A stretch of DNA of 22,676 nt from an uncultured Verrucomicrobiota bacterium (GTDB lineage: Bacteria > Verrucomicrobiota > Verrucomicrobiia > Limisphaerales > UBA9464), in the NCBI GenBank assembly GCA_903864375.1, contig CAIPFS010000382.1, positions 1 to 22,676 of the forward strand. Reading direction: 5' to 3'. Below the pieces are notes generated by a model that saw nothing but the letters and a program-made list of their open reading frames with translations, was not told where the DNA came from and made no database searches. Position numbers and translations under genes: made by a program. Shown here piece after piece: positions 16,305 to 22,676 of this stretch; position 1 is the stretch's first letter, and each line of letters starts with the position of its first letter.

Positions 16305-17024
16305 TCACAGTCGGTCGTGGGGGACGGAGTGCAACCGGGATTTGTCCTGCGGGTGGGCGGCGATGAAGTCCGGGATGCCGCGGGCCACAGTCCTGCCGGC
16401 TTTCAGGACGAGAACGTCATCACACCAGGCGACCATTTCCGCCGGGTCATGGCTCACGTAGATCACGGTCACGCCCAACCGATCGACCCAGCCGCGAAGG
16501 CGATCCAGCAACCGTCGTCGAACGGGGTGATCGAGGCTCGCCAGCGGTTCGTCCAACAGCCAGAGCCGGGCCGACGACAGGACGGCGCGTGCCAGGGCCA
16601 CCCGCTGCCGTTCGCCTCCCGACAATCCGGCCAGAGGGCGGCCGACAAGCCCCGTCAGTTCCACCGCTTCCACTGTTTCGTCCCAGAGGGAAGGAAGGCC
16701 CCGCCCTCCCCGGGAATGCCAGCCGTACAGCAGGTTTTGGCGGACATTCAGGTGGGGAAAGAGGACCGCATCCTGGGGCGCATAACCAATTTGCCGCAGG
16801 GGTGAAGGGAGGAAAAACCCGGTCTCCGTATCGCTCAGGAGGCGGCCGTGAAACTCGATTCTTGCCGAGTCGGGCCTTCGAATCCCGGCGATGATCTCCA
16901 GGAGCGTCGTTTTGCCCGCTCCCGAGGGTCCAAACAAACCGGTGACGGGACGGTCCAGCAGGACGTCCAATTCCAGGCTGAATTCTGGAAACCGGGCCCG
17001 GAGCTTCTGGAGGTGGAGACTCAT
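16305..17024 (-). CDS. modC: Molybdate ABC transporter ATP-binding protein, ModC-like without TOBE/Mop domain
   Basis: 239 residues from ATG 17024, chosen because it overlaps the modB stop (ATGA, 17021-17024); the frame itself extends 10 codons further upstream. ABC ATPase motifs: Walker A GPSGAGKT (32-39), Q-loop YAPQDAVLFPHLNV, signature LSGGERQRVALARA, Walker B LWLLDEPLASLD, H-loop YVSHD. The Q-loop phrase and the start SLHLQKLRARFPEFSLEL are typical of ModC/CysA-class importers. Canonical ModC is about 350 residues with a C-terminal TOBE/Mop molybdate-binding domain; this protein stops just after the ATPase domain (IPDFIAAHPQDKSRL). It should energise ModB in the inner membrane. The molybdate call rests mainly on modA and modB beside it; tungstate cannot be excluded. 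Confidence 0.9.
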   Translation of the reverse strand: MSLHLQKLRARFPEFSLELDVLLDRPVTGLFGPSGAGKTTLLEIIAGIRRPDSARIEFHGRLLSDTETGFFLPSPLRQIGYAPQDAVLFPHLNVRQNLLYGWHSRGGRGLPSLWDETVEAVELTGLVGRPLAGLSGGERQRVALARAVLSSARLWLLDEPLASLDHPVRRRLLDRLRGWVDRLGVTVIYVSHDPAEMVAWCDDVLVLKAGRTVARGIPDFIAAHPQDKSRLHSVPHDRL

Positions 17025-17695
17025 GGACGGGAGGACGGGCTCCGGGAAAGCCATTCGCTGGTGCCGGCGAGAACAAAGGCCAGCACGACGGAAATCATGA
17101 GCAACCGCAGGGCATGACTGTCGTCGCCCATCTGAACGGATTGATAAATGGCGAGAGCCAGGGTCTGGGTTCGACCGGGAATGTTACCAGCCAGGATCAC
17201 CGTGGCTCCAAACTCACCGAGGGCGCGGGCGAAGGCGAGCAGGACACCGGCGAGCAATCCACGGCCCGCGAGGGGAACAGAAACGGTCCAGAAGACCCGG
17301 ATGGGGCCGGCCCCCAGGGAAGCGGCGATCTGTTCGTGTCGCCGGCTCACCCCGGCAAAAGCAACCCGGGCGGAACGGACGAACAAGGGAAGGGACATCA
17401 GGGCAAGGGCAACGACAACGCCCCGCCAGGTAAACACAACTGAAATGCCGAGGGCTTCCCAGAGAAACGCCCCCAGCCAACCTTGACGGCTGAAAAGCTT
17501 GAGCAGGATCAAACCCGTGGCCACCGGCGGAAGGACCAATGGCAGGGCAATGACGGTTTCGACCCACGTTTTCCCCGGCCAATTCCAGCGGGCCAGCCGC
17601 CACGCCAGCCAAAGACCCGGCGGAACAAGCAGGACCGTGCTGAACGCGGCCATTCCCAGGGTAAACCCCACCAGACGCCAGTCTTCCGAGGTCAT
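17021..17695 (-). CDS. modB: Molybdate ABC transporter permease ModB
   Basis: 224 residues, normal for ModB. Hydrophobic helices start at about residue 10 (GFTLGMAAFSTVLLVPPGLW) and continue through ETVIALPLVLPPVATGLILL, the sequence typical of ModB/CysT-type permeases. The cytoplasmic EAA loop is visible in HEQIAASLGAGPIRVFWTVS followed by RGLLAGVLLAFARALGEFGA. It forms the inner-membrane channel with ModC dimers and receives substrate from ModA. It begins 6 nt after the modA stop and overlaps the modC start by ATGA, so it is certainly co-translated with its partners. Molybdate versus tungstate specificity is set by ModA and is not certain. Confidence 0.95.
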   Translation of the reverse strand: MTSEDWRLVGFTLGMAAFSTVLLVPPGLWLAWRLARWNWPGKTWVETVIALPLVLPPVATGLILLKLFSRQGWLGAFLWEALGISVVFTWRGVVVALALMSLPLFVRSARVAFAGVSRRHEQIAASLGAGPIRVFWTVSVPLAGRGLLAGVLLAFARALGEFGATVILAGNIPGRTQTLALAIYQSVQMGDDSHALRLLMISVVLAFVLAGTSEWLSRSPSSRP

Positions 17696-17701
17696 GCCAT
17701 C

Positions 17702-18466
17702 TTATTCCAGAACCCGAAAGCCGTGACGGCGGAAGACGGCGGCGGCGGTTTCGGTCGAGAGAAAGGCAAGGAATCGTCGCGCTGCGGCCTCATGCGTCGA
17801 CCCGGAAACGAGTGCCACAGGATACCGGATTTCAGAAAAATCATTCCAGGGGACCTCAAAGGCGATTTGGACCTTTTGGGAAACGGCCACATCGGTCTTG
17901 TAGACGATGCCGGCATCGACATCGCCGGTCTCCACCGCTGCGAGGGCAGCCCGGACGTTGTCCGTGGGAACCACCTTCGATTCGACGGCTTCCCACAGAT
18001 TCAAGCGTCCCAGATAGGTTTTGGCATAAACGCCCGCAGGAACGGACCTGGGATCGGCGAGGGCGATCCGGACCACCTCGCGGTTGGTCAGCTCGTGGGG
18101 GGCTGAGAGAAGGAGTCGTGTTGTTCGCGGAGTGACGATCACCAGTTGATTGGATAATCGGGCACTTCGCGTTCCGGCAACGACCTTTCCCGCCTTCTCC
18201 AATCCGTCCATTCGGGCCTCGTCCGCGGAAAAATAGATGTCGCCCGGCGCGCCCTCGACCAACTGACGGGCCAGAAGGCTGGAGGCACCAAAGTTGAAGA
18301 CCACCTGATCGGCGGTCCGGGCCGAATGGATTGAGGCCAGTTCCCGAAGCGATTCCGCCAGACTGACGGCGGCGAAGACGGTCACCTCCTCCGCCACCAC
18401 CCTTTGAAAACCCACCCAGAGGATGATCCAGTAAATCCACCGCCATTGTGGGTGACCCCGTCTCAT
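17702..18466 (-). CDS. modA: Molybdate-binding periplasmic protein ModA
   Basis: 254 residues from ATG 18466. The frame stays open upstream to 18661, but that part has no family resemblance and would run into the LysR gene. The start at 18466 gives a signal peptide (MRRGHPQWRWIYWIILWVGF..., likely cleaved before EEVTVFAAVSL). The oxyanion-binding signatures are FAAVSLAESLREL and FNFGASSLLARQLVEGAPGD, then FSADEARMDGL and the C-terminal GDVDAGIVYKTDV, all typical of ModA/WtpA-class binding proteins. It captures molybdate (or tungstate) in the periplasm and delivers it to ModB. It follows the LysR gene by 32 nt on the same strand, so regulator and transporter probably form one transcript. No strong ribosome-binding site was seen. 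Confidence 0.94.
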   Translation of the reverse strand: MRRGHPQWRWIYWIILWVGFQRVVAEEVTVFAAVSLAESLRELASIHSARTADQVVFNFGASSLLARQLVEGAPGDIYFSADEARMDGLEKAGKVVAGTRSARLSNQLVIVTPRTTRLLLSAPHELTNREVVRIALADPRSVPAGVYAKTYLGRLNLWEAVESKVVPTDNVRAALAAVETGDVDAGIVYKTDVAVSQKVQIAFEVPWNDFSEIRYPVALVSGSTHEAAARRFLAFLSTETAAAVFRRHGFRVLE

Positions 18467-18498
18467 CCGATCAGCAAACGCGAAACCGACCGCTTCCG

Positions 18499-19473
18499 TC
18501 AATGGGAACGGTCGCCCGCGGCATCCGTGGGAACCGTTGTTCGGGATTTCCCCACCGCATCGGACGAATGCCGCAGGTCCTGGGAAGCGCTTTGGCAAAG
18601 TCCAATGAACGTCTCTTCGGCAAGGGTCAGGCGGCGTCCGCGCCAGTGCTGGATGACCCAACTTCGCTTCAGCTTGCGGCGACCCAGGGGCAGGGCTACG
18701 AGGGAGCCGTCGCGCAATTCCCGTTCCACCAGCCAGGGCGACATCACACTGACTCCGAGGTTCAGCTTCACCAACTCCTTGATGGCTTCCATGCTGCCCA
18801 GTTCGATCACGGTGTTCAGCCTCACCTCCTCCTTTCGAAAGTAATCCTCCAGGAGCCGGAATGTTTGGGATGCCTTTCGATAAATGATGAGATTTTGACG
18901 GGAAAGCTCCTCCCGATCCACCGCACCGGCCAGGGCCCAGGGGTGAAGCGGGGCGGCGACAAAAACCAATTCGTCGGTAAAAAGCGGCACGGAGTCCAGA
19001 CGACCGTCCTCGCCGGCCAGCAAGGTCACCGCCAGATCGATCCGCTGTCGCTCGAGCGCGACAATCAATTCCTGACTGTCACCCGGTTCGATTTGAATCA
19101 GGCTCTTGGGAAAGCTCTCCTTGAACTCCCGCAGAACCGCGGGCAGCAGGGCGGCACAAATCGAGGAGGTGGCTCCCACCCGGAGCCGGCCCCGACCCCA
19201 TTTCCCGAGCTGCTCCAGTCCCTCCCGCGCGGTCTGCATCTCCCGCAGAACCACTTCCGCGTGTTTGAGCAGCTGCTCTCCAGCCTGGGTCAGCATCACC
19301 TTTTTTCCAACCCGGTCCAAAAGGCGACAACCCACATCCGTTTCGAGCGCCTTCATGGCATGACTGACGGCGCTTTGGGTCAAAAACAGCTCCCGGGCCG
19401 TCAGGGTGAAGCTCCCGGTTCGGGCAAGGATGGTGAAGGAGAGCAATTGGCGGCTGTCGAGGGGTCCCTTCAT
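18499..19473 (-). CDS. LysR-family transcriptional regulator, first gene of the mod operon
   Basis: 324 residues. The N-terminal winged helix-turn-helix (about 6-65) is typical: LLSFTILARTGSFTLTAREL, then LTQSAVSHAMKALETDVGCR. A linker helix and a periplasmic-binding-protein-like effector domain (about 90-300, e.g. LRVGATSSICAALLPAVLRE) follow. LysR regulators bind a small effector and usually control adjacent genes. Here it precedes modA by 32 nt in the same direction rather than divergently, so it may autoregulate the whole mod-ATPase operon. ModE, the classical molybdate regulator with a Mop domain, is not seen in the window. The effector could be molybdate, sulfate or an unrelated metabolite; sequence alone does not decide. 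Start ATG 19473 gives the standard LysR N-terminus. Confidence 0.95.
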   Translation of the reverse strand: MKGPLDSRQLLSFTILARTGSFTLTARELFLTQSAVSHAMKALETDVGCRLLDRVGKKVMLTQAGEQLLKHAEVVLREMQTAREGLEQLGKWGRGRLRVGATSSICAALLPAVLREFKESFPKSLIQIEPGDSQELIVALERQRIDLAVTLLAGEDGRLDSVPLFTDELVFVAAPLHPWALAGAVDREELSRQNLIIYRKASQTFRLLEDYFRKEEVRLNTVIELGSMEAIKELVKLNLGVSVMSPWLVERELRDGSLVALPLGRRKLKRSWVIQHWRGRRLTLAEETFIGLCQSASQDLRHSSDAVGKSRTTVPTDAAGDRSH

Positions 19474-19539
19474 CTATGACGTGGGTGCATCGGTGTGGTG
19501 ACTGGTTTGCAGAGCCCGCCCGGGAACGGCGGACGGCGC

Positions 19540-19559
19540 CGCCGACCGGGCGGTCGGCG
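19540..19559. terminator. GC-rich hairpin downstream of trpB
   Basis: CGCCGACC (19540-19547) and GGTCGGCG (19552-19559) form a perfect 8-bp stem with loop GGGC. It lies 13 nt past the trpB stop on the minus strand, in the 98-nt gap before the LysR gene, beside a second GC-rich dyad (ggcgg...ccgcc, 19528-19543). There is no T-run, so it may end or protect the trp transcript by another route, or be a repeat remnant. Confidence 0.4.
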
Positions 19560-19571
19560 CGACGACACGCC

Positions 19572-20804
19572 TCACTGGGGGAGCTGAATACCCGTCTTGG
19601 CGACGACCTGGGCCACATCCTTATCGCCGCGGCCTGACAGGTTCACAATGATGATGGCATCCTTGCTCATTGTCGGGGCGATATCGATGGCAGCGGCCAC
19701 GGCGTGGGCACTTTCCAAAGCCGGAATGATGCCCTCAATCCGGGCGAGCCGGAGAAAGGCCGCCAGCGCCTGGTCGTCGGTCGCGAAGCCGTAGTCGACG
19801 CGTCCCTGGTCCCGAAGAAAGGCGTGCTCGGGCCCCACAGCCGCATAGTCCAGACCGGCGCTCACACTGTGTGTGGACTGAATCTGGCCAAATGCGTCCT
19901 GAAGAATGTAGCTACGGGTGCCCTGAAGCACCCCCAGGGACCCTCCCTGGAAGCGAGCCGCATGGCGCTCGGGAATGATTCCCTCCCCACCCGCCTCCAC
20001 TCCCAACATCTTCACACCGGTGTCGGCCAGAAAGGGGTAAAAGAGTCCGATGGCGTTCGAACCCCCGCCGACGCAGGCAATGAGCAAGTCAGGCAGGCGC
20101 TCTTCGCGTTCCAGGATCTGCCGGCGGGCTTCATCGCCGATGACCCGGTGAAAATTCCGGACCATGACCGGATAGGGATGGGCGCCGTAAGCAGTCCCGA
20201 GGATGTAATGGGTGTGACGGACGTTGGTCACCCAATCGCGCATGGCCTCGTTAACGGCTTCCTTGAGAGTCTTTTGACCGGCGTGCACGGGGACCACCTC
20301 CGCCCCCAACATCTTCATTCGATAGACGTTCAATGCCTGCCGTTCGCAGTCCACCGCACCCATGTAGATGACGCATTGGAAGCCGAACATGGCCGCCACC
20401 GTGGCGGTGGCCACTCCATGTTGACCGGCGCCGGTCTCGGCAATCACCCGGGTCTTGCCCATCCGCTTGGCCAGCAGGGCCTGGCCGATGGCATTGTTGA
20501 TCTTGTGGGCGCCGGTATGAAGCAGGTCCTCGCGCTTGAGGTACACCCGGGCCCCGCCCAATTCCTTCGTCAGCCGCTCTGCCAGATACAAGGGTGTGGG
20601 GCGTCCGCAAAACTCCCGGAGGTAATAGCTGAGCTCCCGCTGAAACTCAGGGTCCTTTTGAGCACGGAAATACTCCTCCTCCAATTGCTGGAGGGGGTAC
20701 ATCAAGGTTTCCGGCACGTACCGCCCGCCATAGGGGCCAAAACGTCCTTGAGCATCGGGTACCATGGAGGGTTCCGGTGTGGTCGCCGGTGCGGGTCCTG
20801 TCAT
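19572..20804 (-). CDS. trpB: Tryptophan synthase beta subunit
   Basis: 410 residues, typical of TrpB1. The PLP-binding Lys is Lys101 in HTGAHKINNAIGQA, and the catalytic Glu is Glu123 in AETGAGQHGVATAT. The PLP-phosphate loop is CVGGGSNAIGLFYPF, and the N-terminal FGPYGGRYVPETLMYPL is diagnostic. The enzyme condenses indole with L-serine to give L-tryptophan; TrpA normally supplies the indole. Start ATG 20804 lies 9 nt after the trpF stop, so the two are co-transcribed. A second ATG at 20765 would remove 13 poorly conserved residues. trpA, the usual neighbour, does not follow; the next gene is the LysR regulator after a 98-nt gap with a hairpin. Expected to work in the cytoplasm as an alpha2-beta2 complex with a TrpA encoded elsewhere. 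Confidence 0.98.
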   Translation of the reverse strand: MTGPAPATTPEPSMVPDAQGRFGPYGGRYVPETLMYPLQQLEEEYFRAQKDPEFQRELSYYLREFCGRPTPLYLAERLTKELGGARVYLKREDLLHTGAHKINNAIGQALLAKRMGKTRVIAETGAGQHGVATATVAAMFGFQCVIYMGAVDCERQALNVYRMKMLGAEVVPVHAGQKTLKEAVNEAMRDWVTNVRHTHYILGTAYGAHPYPVMVRNFHRVIGDEARRQILEREERLPDLLIACVGGGSNAIGLFYPFLADTGVKMLGVEAGGEGIIPERHAARFQGGSLGVLQGTRSYILQDAFGQIQSTHSVSAGLDYAAVGPEHAFLRDQGRVDYGFATDDQALAAFLRLARIEGIIPALESAHAVAAAIDIAPTMSKDAIIIVNLSGRGDKDVAQVVAKTGIQLPQ

Positions 20805-20813
20805 CCCGCGATT

Positions 20814-21479
20814 TTACGACAATGCCGGGGAATCGAAAGTCGGAAAATTCGCAGCACGTACCGCCGAGACAAACGCCGAAACGCGGGCTGAATCCTTCTG
20901 ACCCGGAGCCGATTCGACCCCGCTGGAAACATCCACGGCGTACGGCAGGAAGCGTTGGATGGCATCTCCGACATTGTCGGGTTTCAATCCCCCCGCCACG
21001 AGAATCGGATGGGAAAGATTCCGGACAGCCTCCGCCAGGGACCAATCAAATTGCTGCCCCGTCCCTCCATGAGAATCGGGCGAATACGCGTCCAGAAGCC
21101 ACCCGTCAGTGGCGTCAGCATAGGCGTGAAGGGCATCCAGGCTACTGCGGTCCCGGATTCGAAAGGCCTTGATCACCGTCACCCTTCCGCGAAATCGGAC
21201 GCAATAGTCCGGCGATTCCTCCCCATGGAACTGCACCGTGCGAAGTCCCGTGACGCGAATGGTTTCCTCCACCTCTTCGACGGAGGCATTCACGAACAAC
21301 CCAACGCCCGTGACCAGGGGAGGGATGCTTCTGACGAGCGGGGCGGCTTGCGATGCCGTCAGGCGTCGAGGACTGCCCGGGGCAAAGACAAATCCAAGCG
21401 CATCGGCTCCCGCGGCCACGGCCATGGCAACGTCTTGGGCCCGCGTCAGACCACAGATTTTCACCCGCACCCTCATCAT
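20814..21479 (-). CDS. trpF: Phosphoribosylanthranilate isomerase
   Basis: 221 residues from ATG 21479, a (beta/alpha)8 barrel of normal length. The catalytic Cys is Cys9 (VKICGLTRAQD) and the general acid is Asp130 (GWLLDAYSPDSHGGTG). The phosphate-binding turns are LVAGGLKPDNV and VDVSSGVESAPGQKD. It isomerises N-(5'-phosphoribosyl)anthranilate to CdRP, the third step of tryptophan synthesis. The frame can be extended to a TTG at 21515, but ATG 21479 has AGGAA about 10 nt upstream and gives the expected N-terminus; ATG 21476 is equally possible. It sits 36 nt after the M15 peptidase gene and 9 nt before trpB. Confidence 0.97.
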   Translation of the reverse strand: MMRVRVKICGLTRAQDVAMAVAAGADALGFVFAPGSPRRLTASQAAPLVRSIPPLVTGVGLFVNASVEEVEETIRVTGLRTVQFHGEESPDYCVRFRGRVTVIKAFRIRDRSSLDALHAYADATDGWLLDAYSPDSHGGTGQQFDWSLAEAVRNLSHPILVAGGLKPDNVGDAIQRFLPYAVDVSSGVESAPGQKDSARVSAFVSAVRAANFPTFDSPALS

Positions 21480-21515
21480 CGTCCCCAGATTCCTTTTCCC
21501 GGTGTTCTGACGCAA

Positions 21516-22094
21516 CTAATTCTCCGTCAACCATCCCGAAGCCGCCTGGCTGGATGCCATCCAATGCCACGGTTCATAGATGAAACCATGGGGATGTCCT
21601 CGGGGATAGCTGAGGCGGAAGCCAAACCGGCCGGCATGTTGGCTGAGCCATTCAAAAGCGTCTGTTTGCTCGAAGGCTTCCGTCAGGGGTGGGCATCCCG
21701 GGGTGCCGATGTCCACCGCCCGCCCGGTATGATGCTCGCTGAATCCCGGCGCGGCGTTCACCCTCAGGATTTCGTCGAGCGGAATTCCTCGAGCCCGTTT
21801 TCCCTCGATGATGGACCGTTGATGGTCCACATCGCGAAATCCGGATATCAGCAGGAGGGAAATGCCGTTGCAAGCGGCAGCGGCCACCAACCCCTGCCAG
21901 GCCGGAAGGATCGTACGGCTCAGCCGAAGGTGACGCCCATCGGTCAGGACTCTGGCGGTCTCAAGGTCCGTCTCCTCGGGTTGCAGCTCGAGAAGCCGTC
22001 CGGACCCGTAATCCGCGGGAATGCCCAATTCACCCAGAATCCGGCCAATTCGCGCCACGTAAGCCGGATCGATCCTATTCGTCAGCGGCTCCAT
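21516..22094 (-). CDS. M15-family D-alanyl-D-alanine carboxypeptidase (VanY-like)
   Basis: 192 residues. The zinc-site motifs of the M15/VanY fold are intact: His121 and Asp128 in SEHHTGRAVDIG, then Glu174 and His177 in EPWHW. The preceding SGFRDVDHQ (84-92) is also typical. Such enzymes remove the C-terminal D-Ala (or cleave L,D bonds) of peptidoglycan stem peptides. No signal peptide or membrane segment is visible (MEPLTNRIDPAYVARIG...), and the upstream gene ends only 20 nt before, so a longer secreted form is unlikely. It may therefore work on cytoplasmic muropeptides during recycling, or be exported by another route. It lies between the GH32 gene and trpF on the same strand; no functional link is obvious. 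Confidence 0.9.
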   Translation of the reverse strand: MEPLTNRIDPAYVARIGRILGELGIPADYGSGRLLELQPEETDLETARVLTDGRHLRLSRTILPAWQGLVAAAACNGISLLLISGFRDVDHQRSIIEGKRARGIPLDEILRVNAAPGFSEHHTGRAVDIGTPGCPPLTEAFEQTDAFEWLSQHAGRFGFRLSYPRGHPHGFIYEPWHWMASSQAASGWLTEN

Positions 22095-22114
22095 ATTCGA
22101 TCGACGTCCATCCG

Positions 22115-22676
22115 CTACCTCCAGGTCGACTTGAGATTGTAGACCCTCAGGGAAACGATCTTGGCGGATCCGCCGGCAACCTTGAGCTCCAGACCGTGAT
22201 TGTCGGCTTTGGGAACAAAGGGCATCGGAATATAGGTCAAACCGTTGCTGGCGAACACTTCCAGACCAGCCCGGTCGCTCAGGACCGTCAGTTGAAGCTT
22301 TCCGGCCCGCAACGGGGCGGCGGCCGATTGTCCGTTGACCGAAAGTTCCTGTTTCGAGACATTGTAGACGATCGTTGCACCCCGGATGTTGAAGGTGACT
22401 TCACTCGCGGTCCCAGGCTCGATTTCGGCCCGGACTTCCCGCGTATCGGCTTCCGATGCAGCGAAAGGATTCGCATCACCCGGTTGAAGGGTCCGCGCCG
22501 CAATTTTTTGTGACTTGCCCCGGAGTTTTTCCAGCTCCCGCACCGGTGTCCAGGTGAGTCGGGGACCGTCGGCGGTGGCAGTCAATTTAAGTTCCAGGGG
22601 AATGGTCATTCCTTGATTGAAAGGCATTCCCTTGGTCTCTGTTTGAAACCAACCGATTTGAATGCGCCGACCGTCC
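22115..22676 (-). CDS. Glycoside hydrolase family 32 (fructan-active), C-terminal fragment
   Basis: The frame is open to the right edge, so the N-terminal catalytic beta-propeller lies outside the window; about 186 codons are visible. The visible start, DGRRIQIGWFQTETKGMPFN followed by QGMTIPLELKL, matches the end of the GH32 five-bladed propeller. The rest is the C-terminal beta-sandwich, with the characteristic LEVFASNGLTYIPMPF near the end. GH32 enzymes hydrolyse sucrose, inulin or levan. Which one this is, and whether it is secreted, cannot be judged from the fragment; the catalytic Asp, RDP and EC motifs are not in view. It is followed after 20 nt by the M15 peptidase gene on the same strand. 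Confidence 0.85.
   Translation of the reverse strand, partial: DGRRIQIGWFQTETKGMPFNQGMTIPLELKLTATADGPRLTWTPVRELEKLRGKSQKIAARTLQPGDANPFAASEADTREVRAEIEPGTASEVTFNIRGATIVYNVSKQELSVNGQSAAAPLRAGKLQLTVLSDRAGLEVFASNGLTYIPMPFVPKADNHGLELKVAGGSAKIVSLRVYNLKSTWR

Noticed and set aside
17702..18661. A longer ModA reading frame starting at 18661
   Set aside because: The extra 65 residues overlap the end of the LysR gene and lack family resemblance. ATG 18466 gives a proper signal peptide.

Overview
The window is a GC-rich (roughly 60%), densely coding stretch of a Gram-negative bacterial chromosome. Outer-membrane efflux and periplasmic adaptor lipoproteins show a double-membrane cell. The 8.0-8.3 kb gap holds a palindromic element made of small hairpins with GGAA/TTCC loops (gtagcgcagg...cctgcgctac). 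This looks to me like repeats common in Verrucomicrobiota, especially Limisphaerales/Pedosphaera relatives. That assignment is an inference from memory and not proof.

Layout, left to right. (1) 1-7946, minus strand: an operon running FAD aromatic monooxygenase -> RND periplasmic adaptor -> RND inner-membrane pump -> outer-membrane channel -> DoxX-like membrane protein (cut by the left edge). The last four genes overlap or touch through shared start/stop codons. It reads as a chemical-defence unit: oxidise a small aromatic or quinone-like compound, then pump it out. (2) 7947-8385: non-coding, with the composite palindromic repeat and flanking direct repeats. (3) 8386-9716, minus strand: two YcaC-like isochorismatase-fold hydrolases in tandem. 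(4) 9717-13849: a short divergent region, then on the plus strand a large soluble histidine kinase with four GAF-like modules, overlapping by ATGA a NarL-type response regulator. (5) 13898-19473, minus strand: LysR regulator -> modA -> modB -> modC (no C-terminal TOBE/Mop domain) -> copper-type P1B ATPase, very tightly packed. This is a metal-homeostasis operon combining molybdate import and copper-type export. (6) 19572-22676, minus strand: the tail of a GH32 fructan-active glycosidase (cut by the right edge), an M15 D-Ala-D-Ala carboxypeptidase without signal peptide, trpF and trpB. No trpA is in the window.

Most genes are ordinary family members. No CRISPR array, transposase, phage gene, rRNA or tRNA was seen. 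The points most worth a second look are the monooxygenase-efflux-DoxX operon, the LysR-modABC-P1B ATPase operon with its shortened ModC, the duplicated GAF architecture of the kinase and its doubtful start, and the palindromic repeat.
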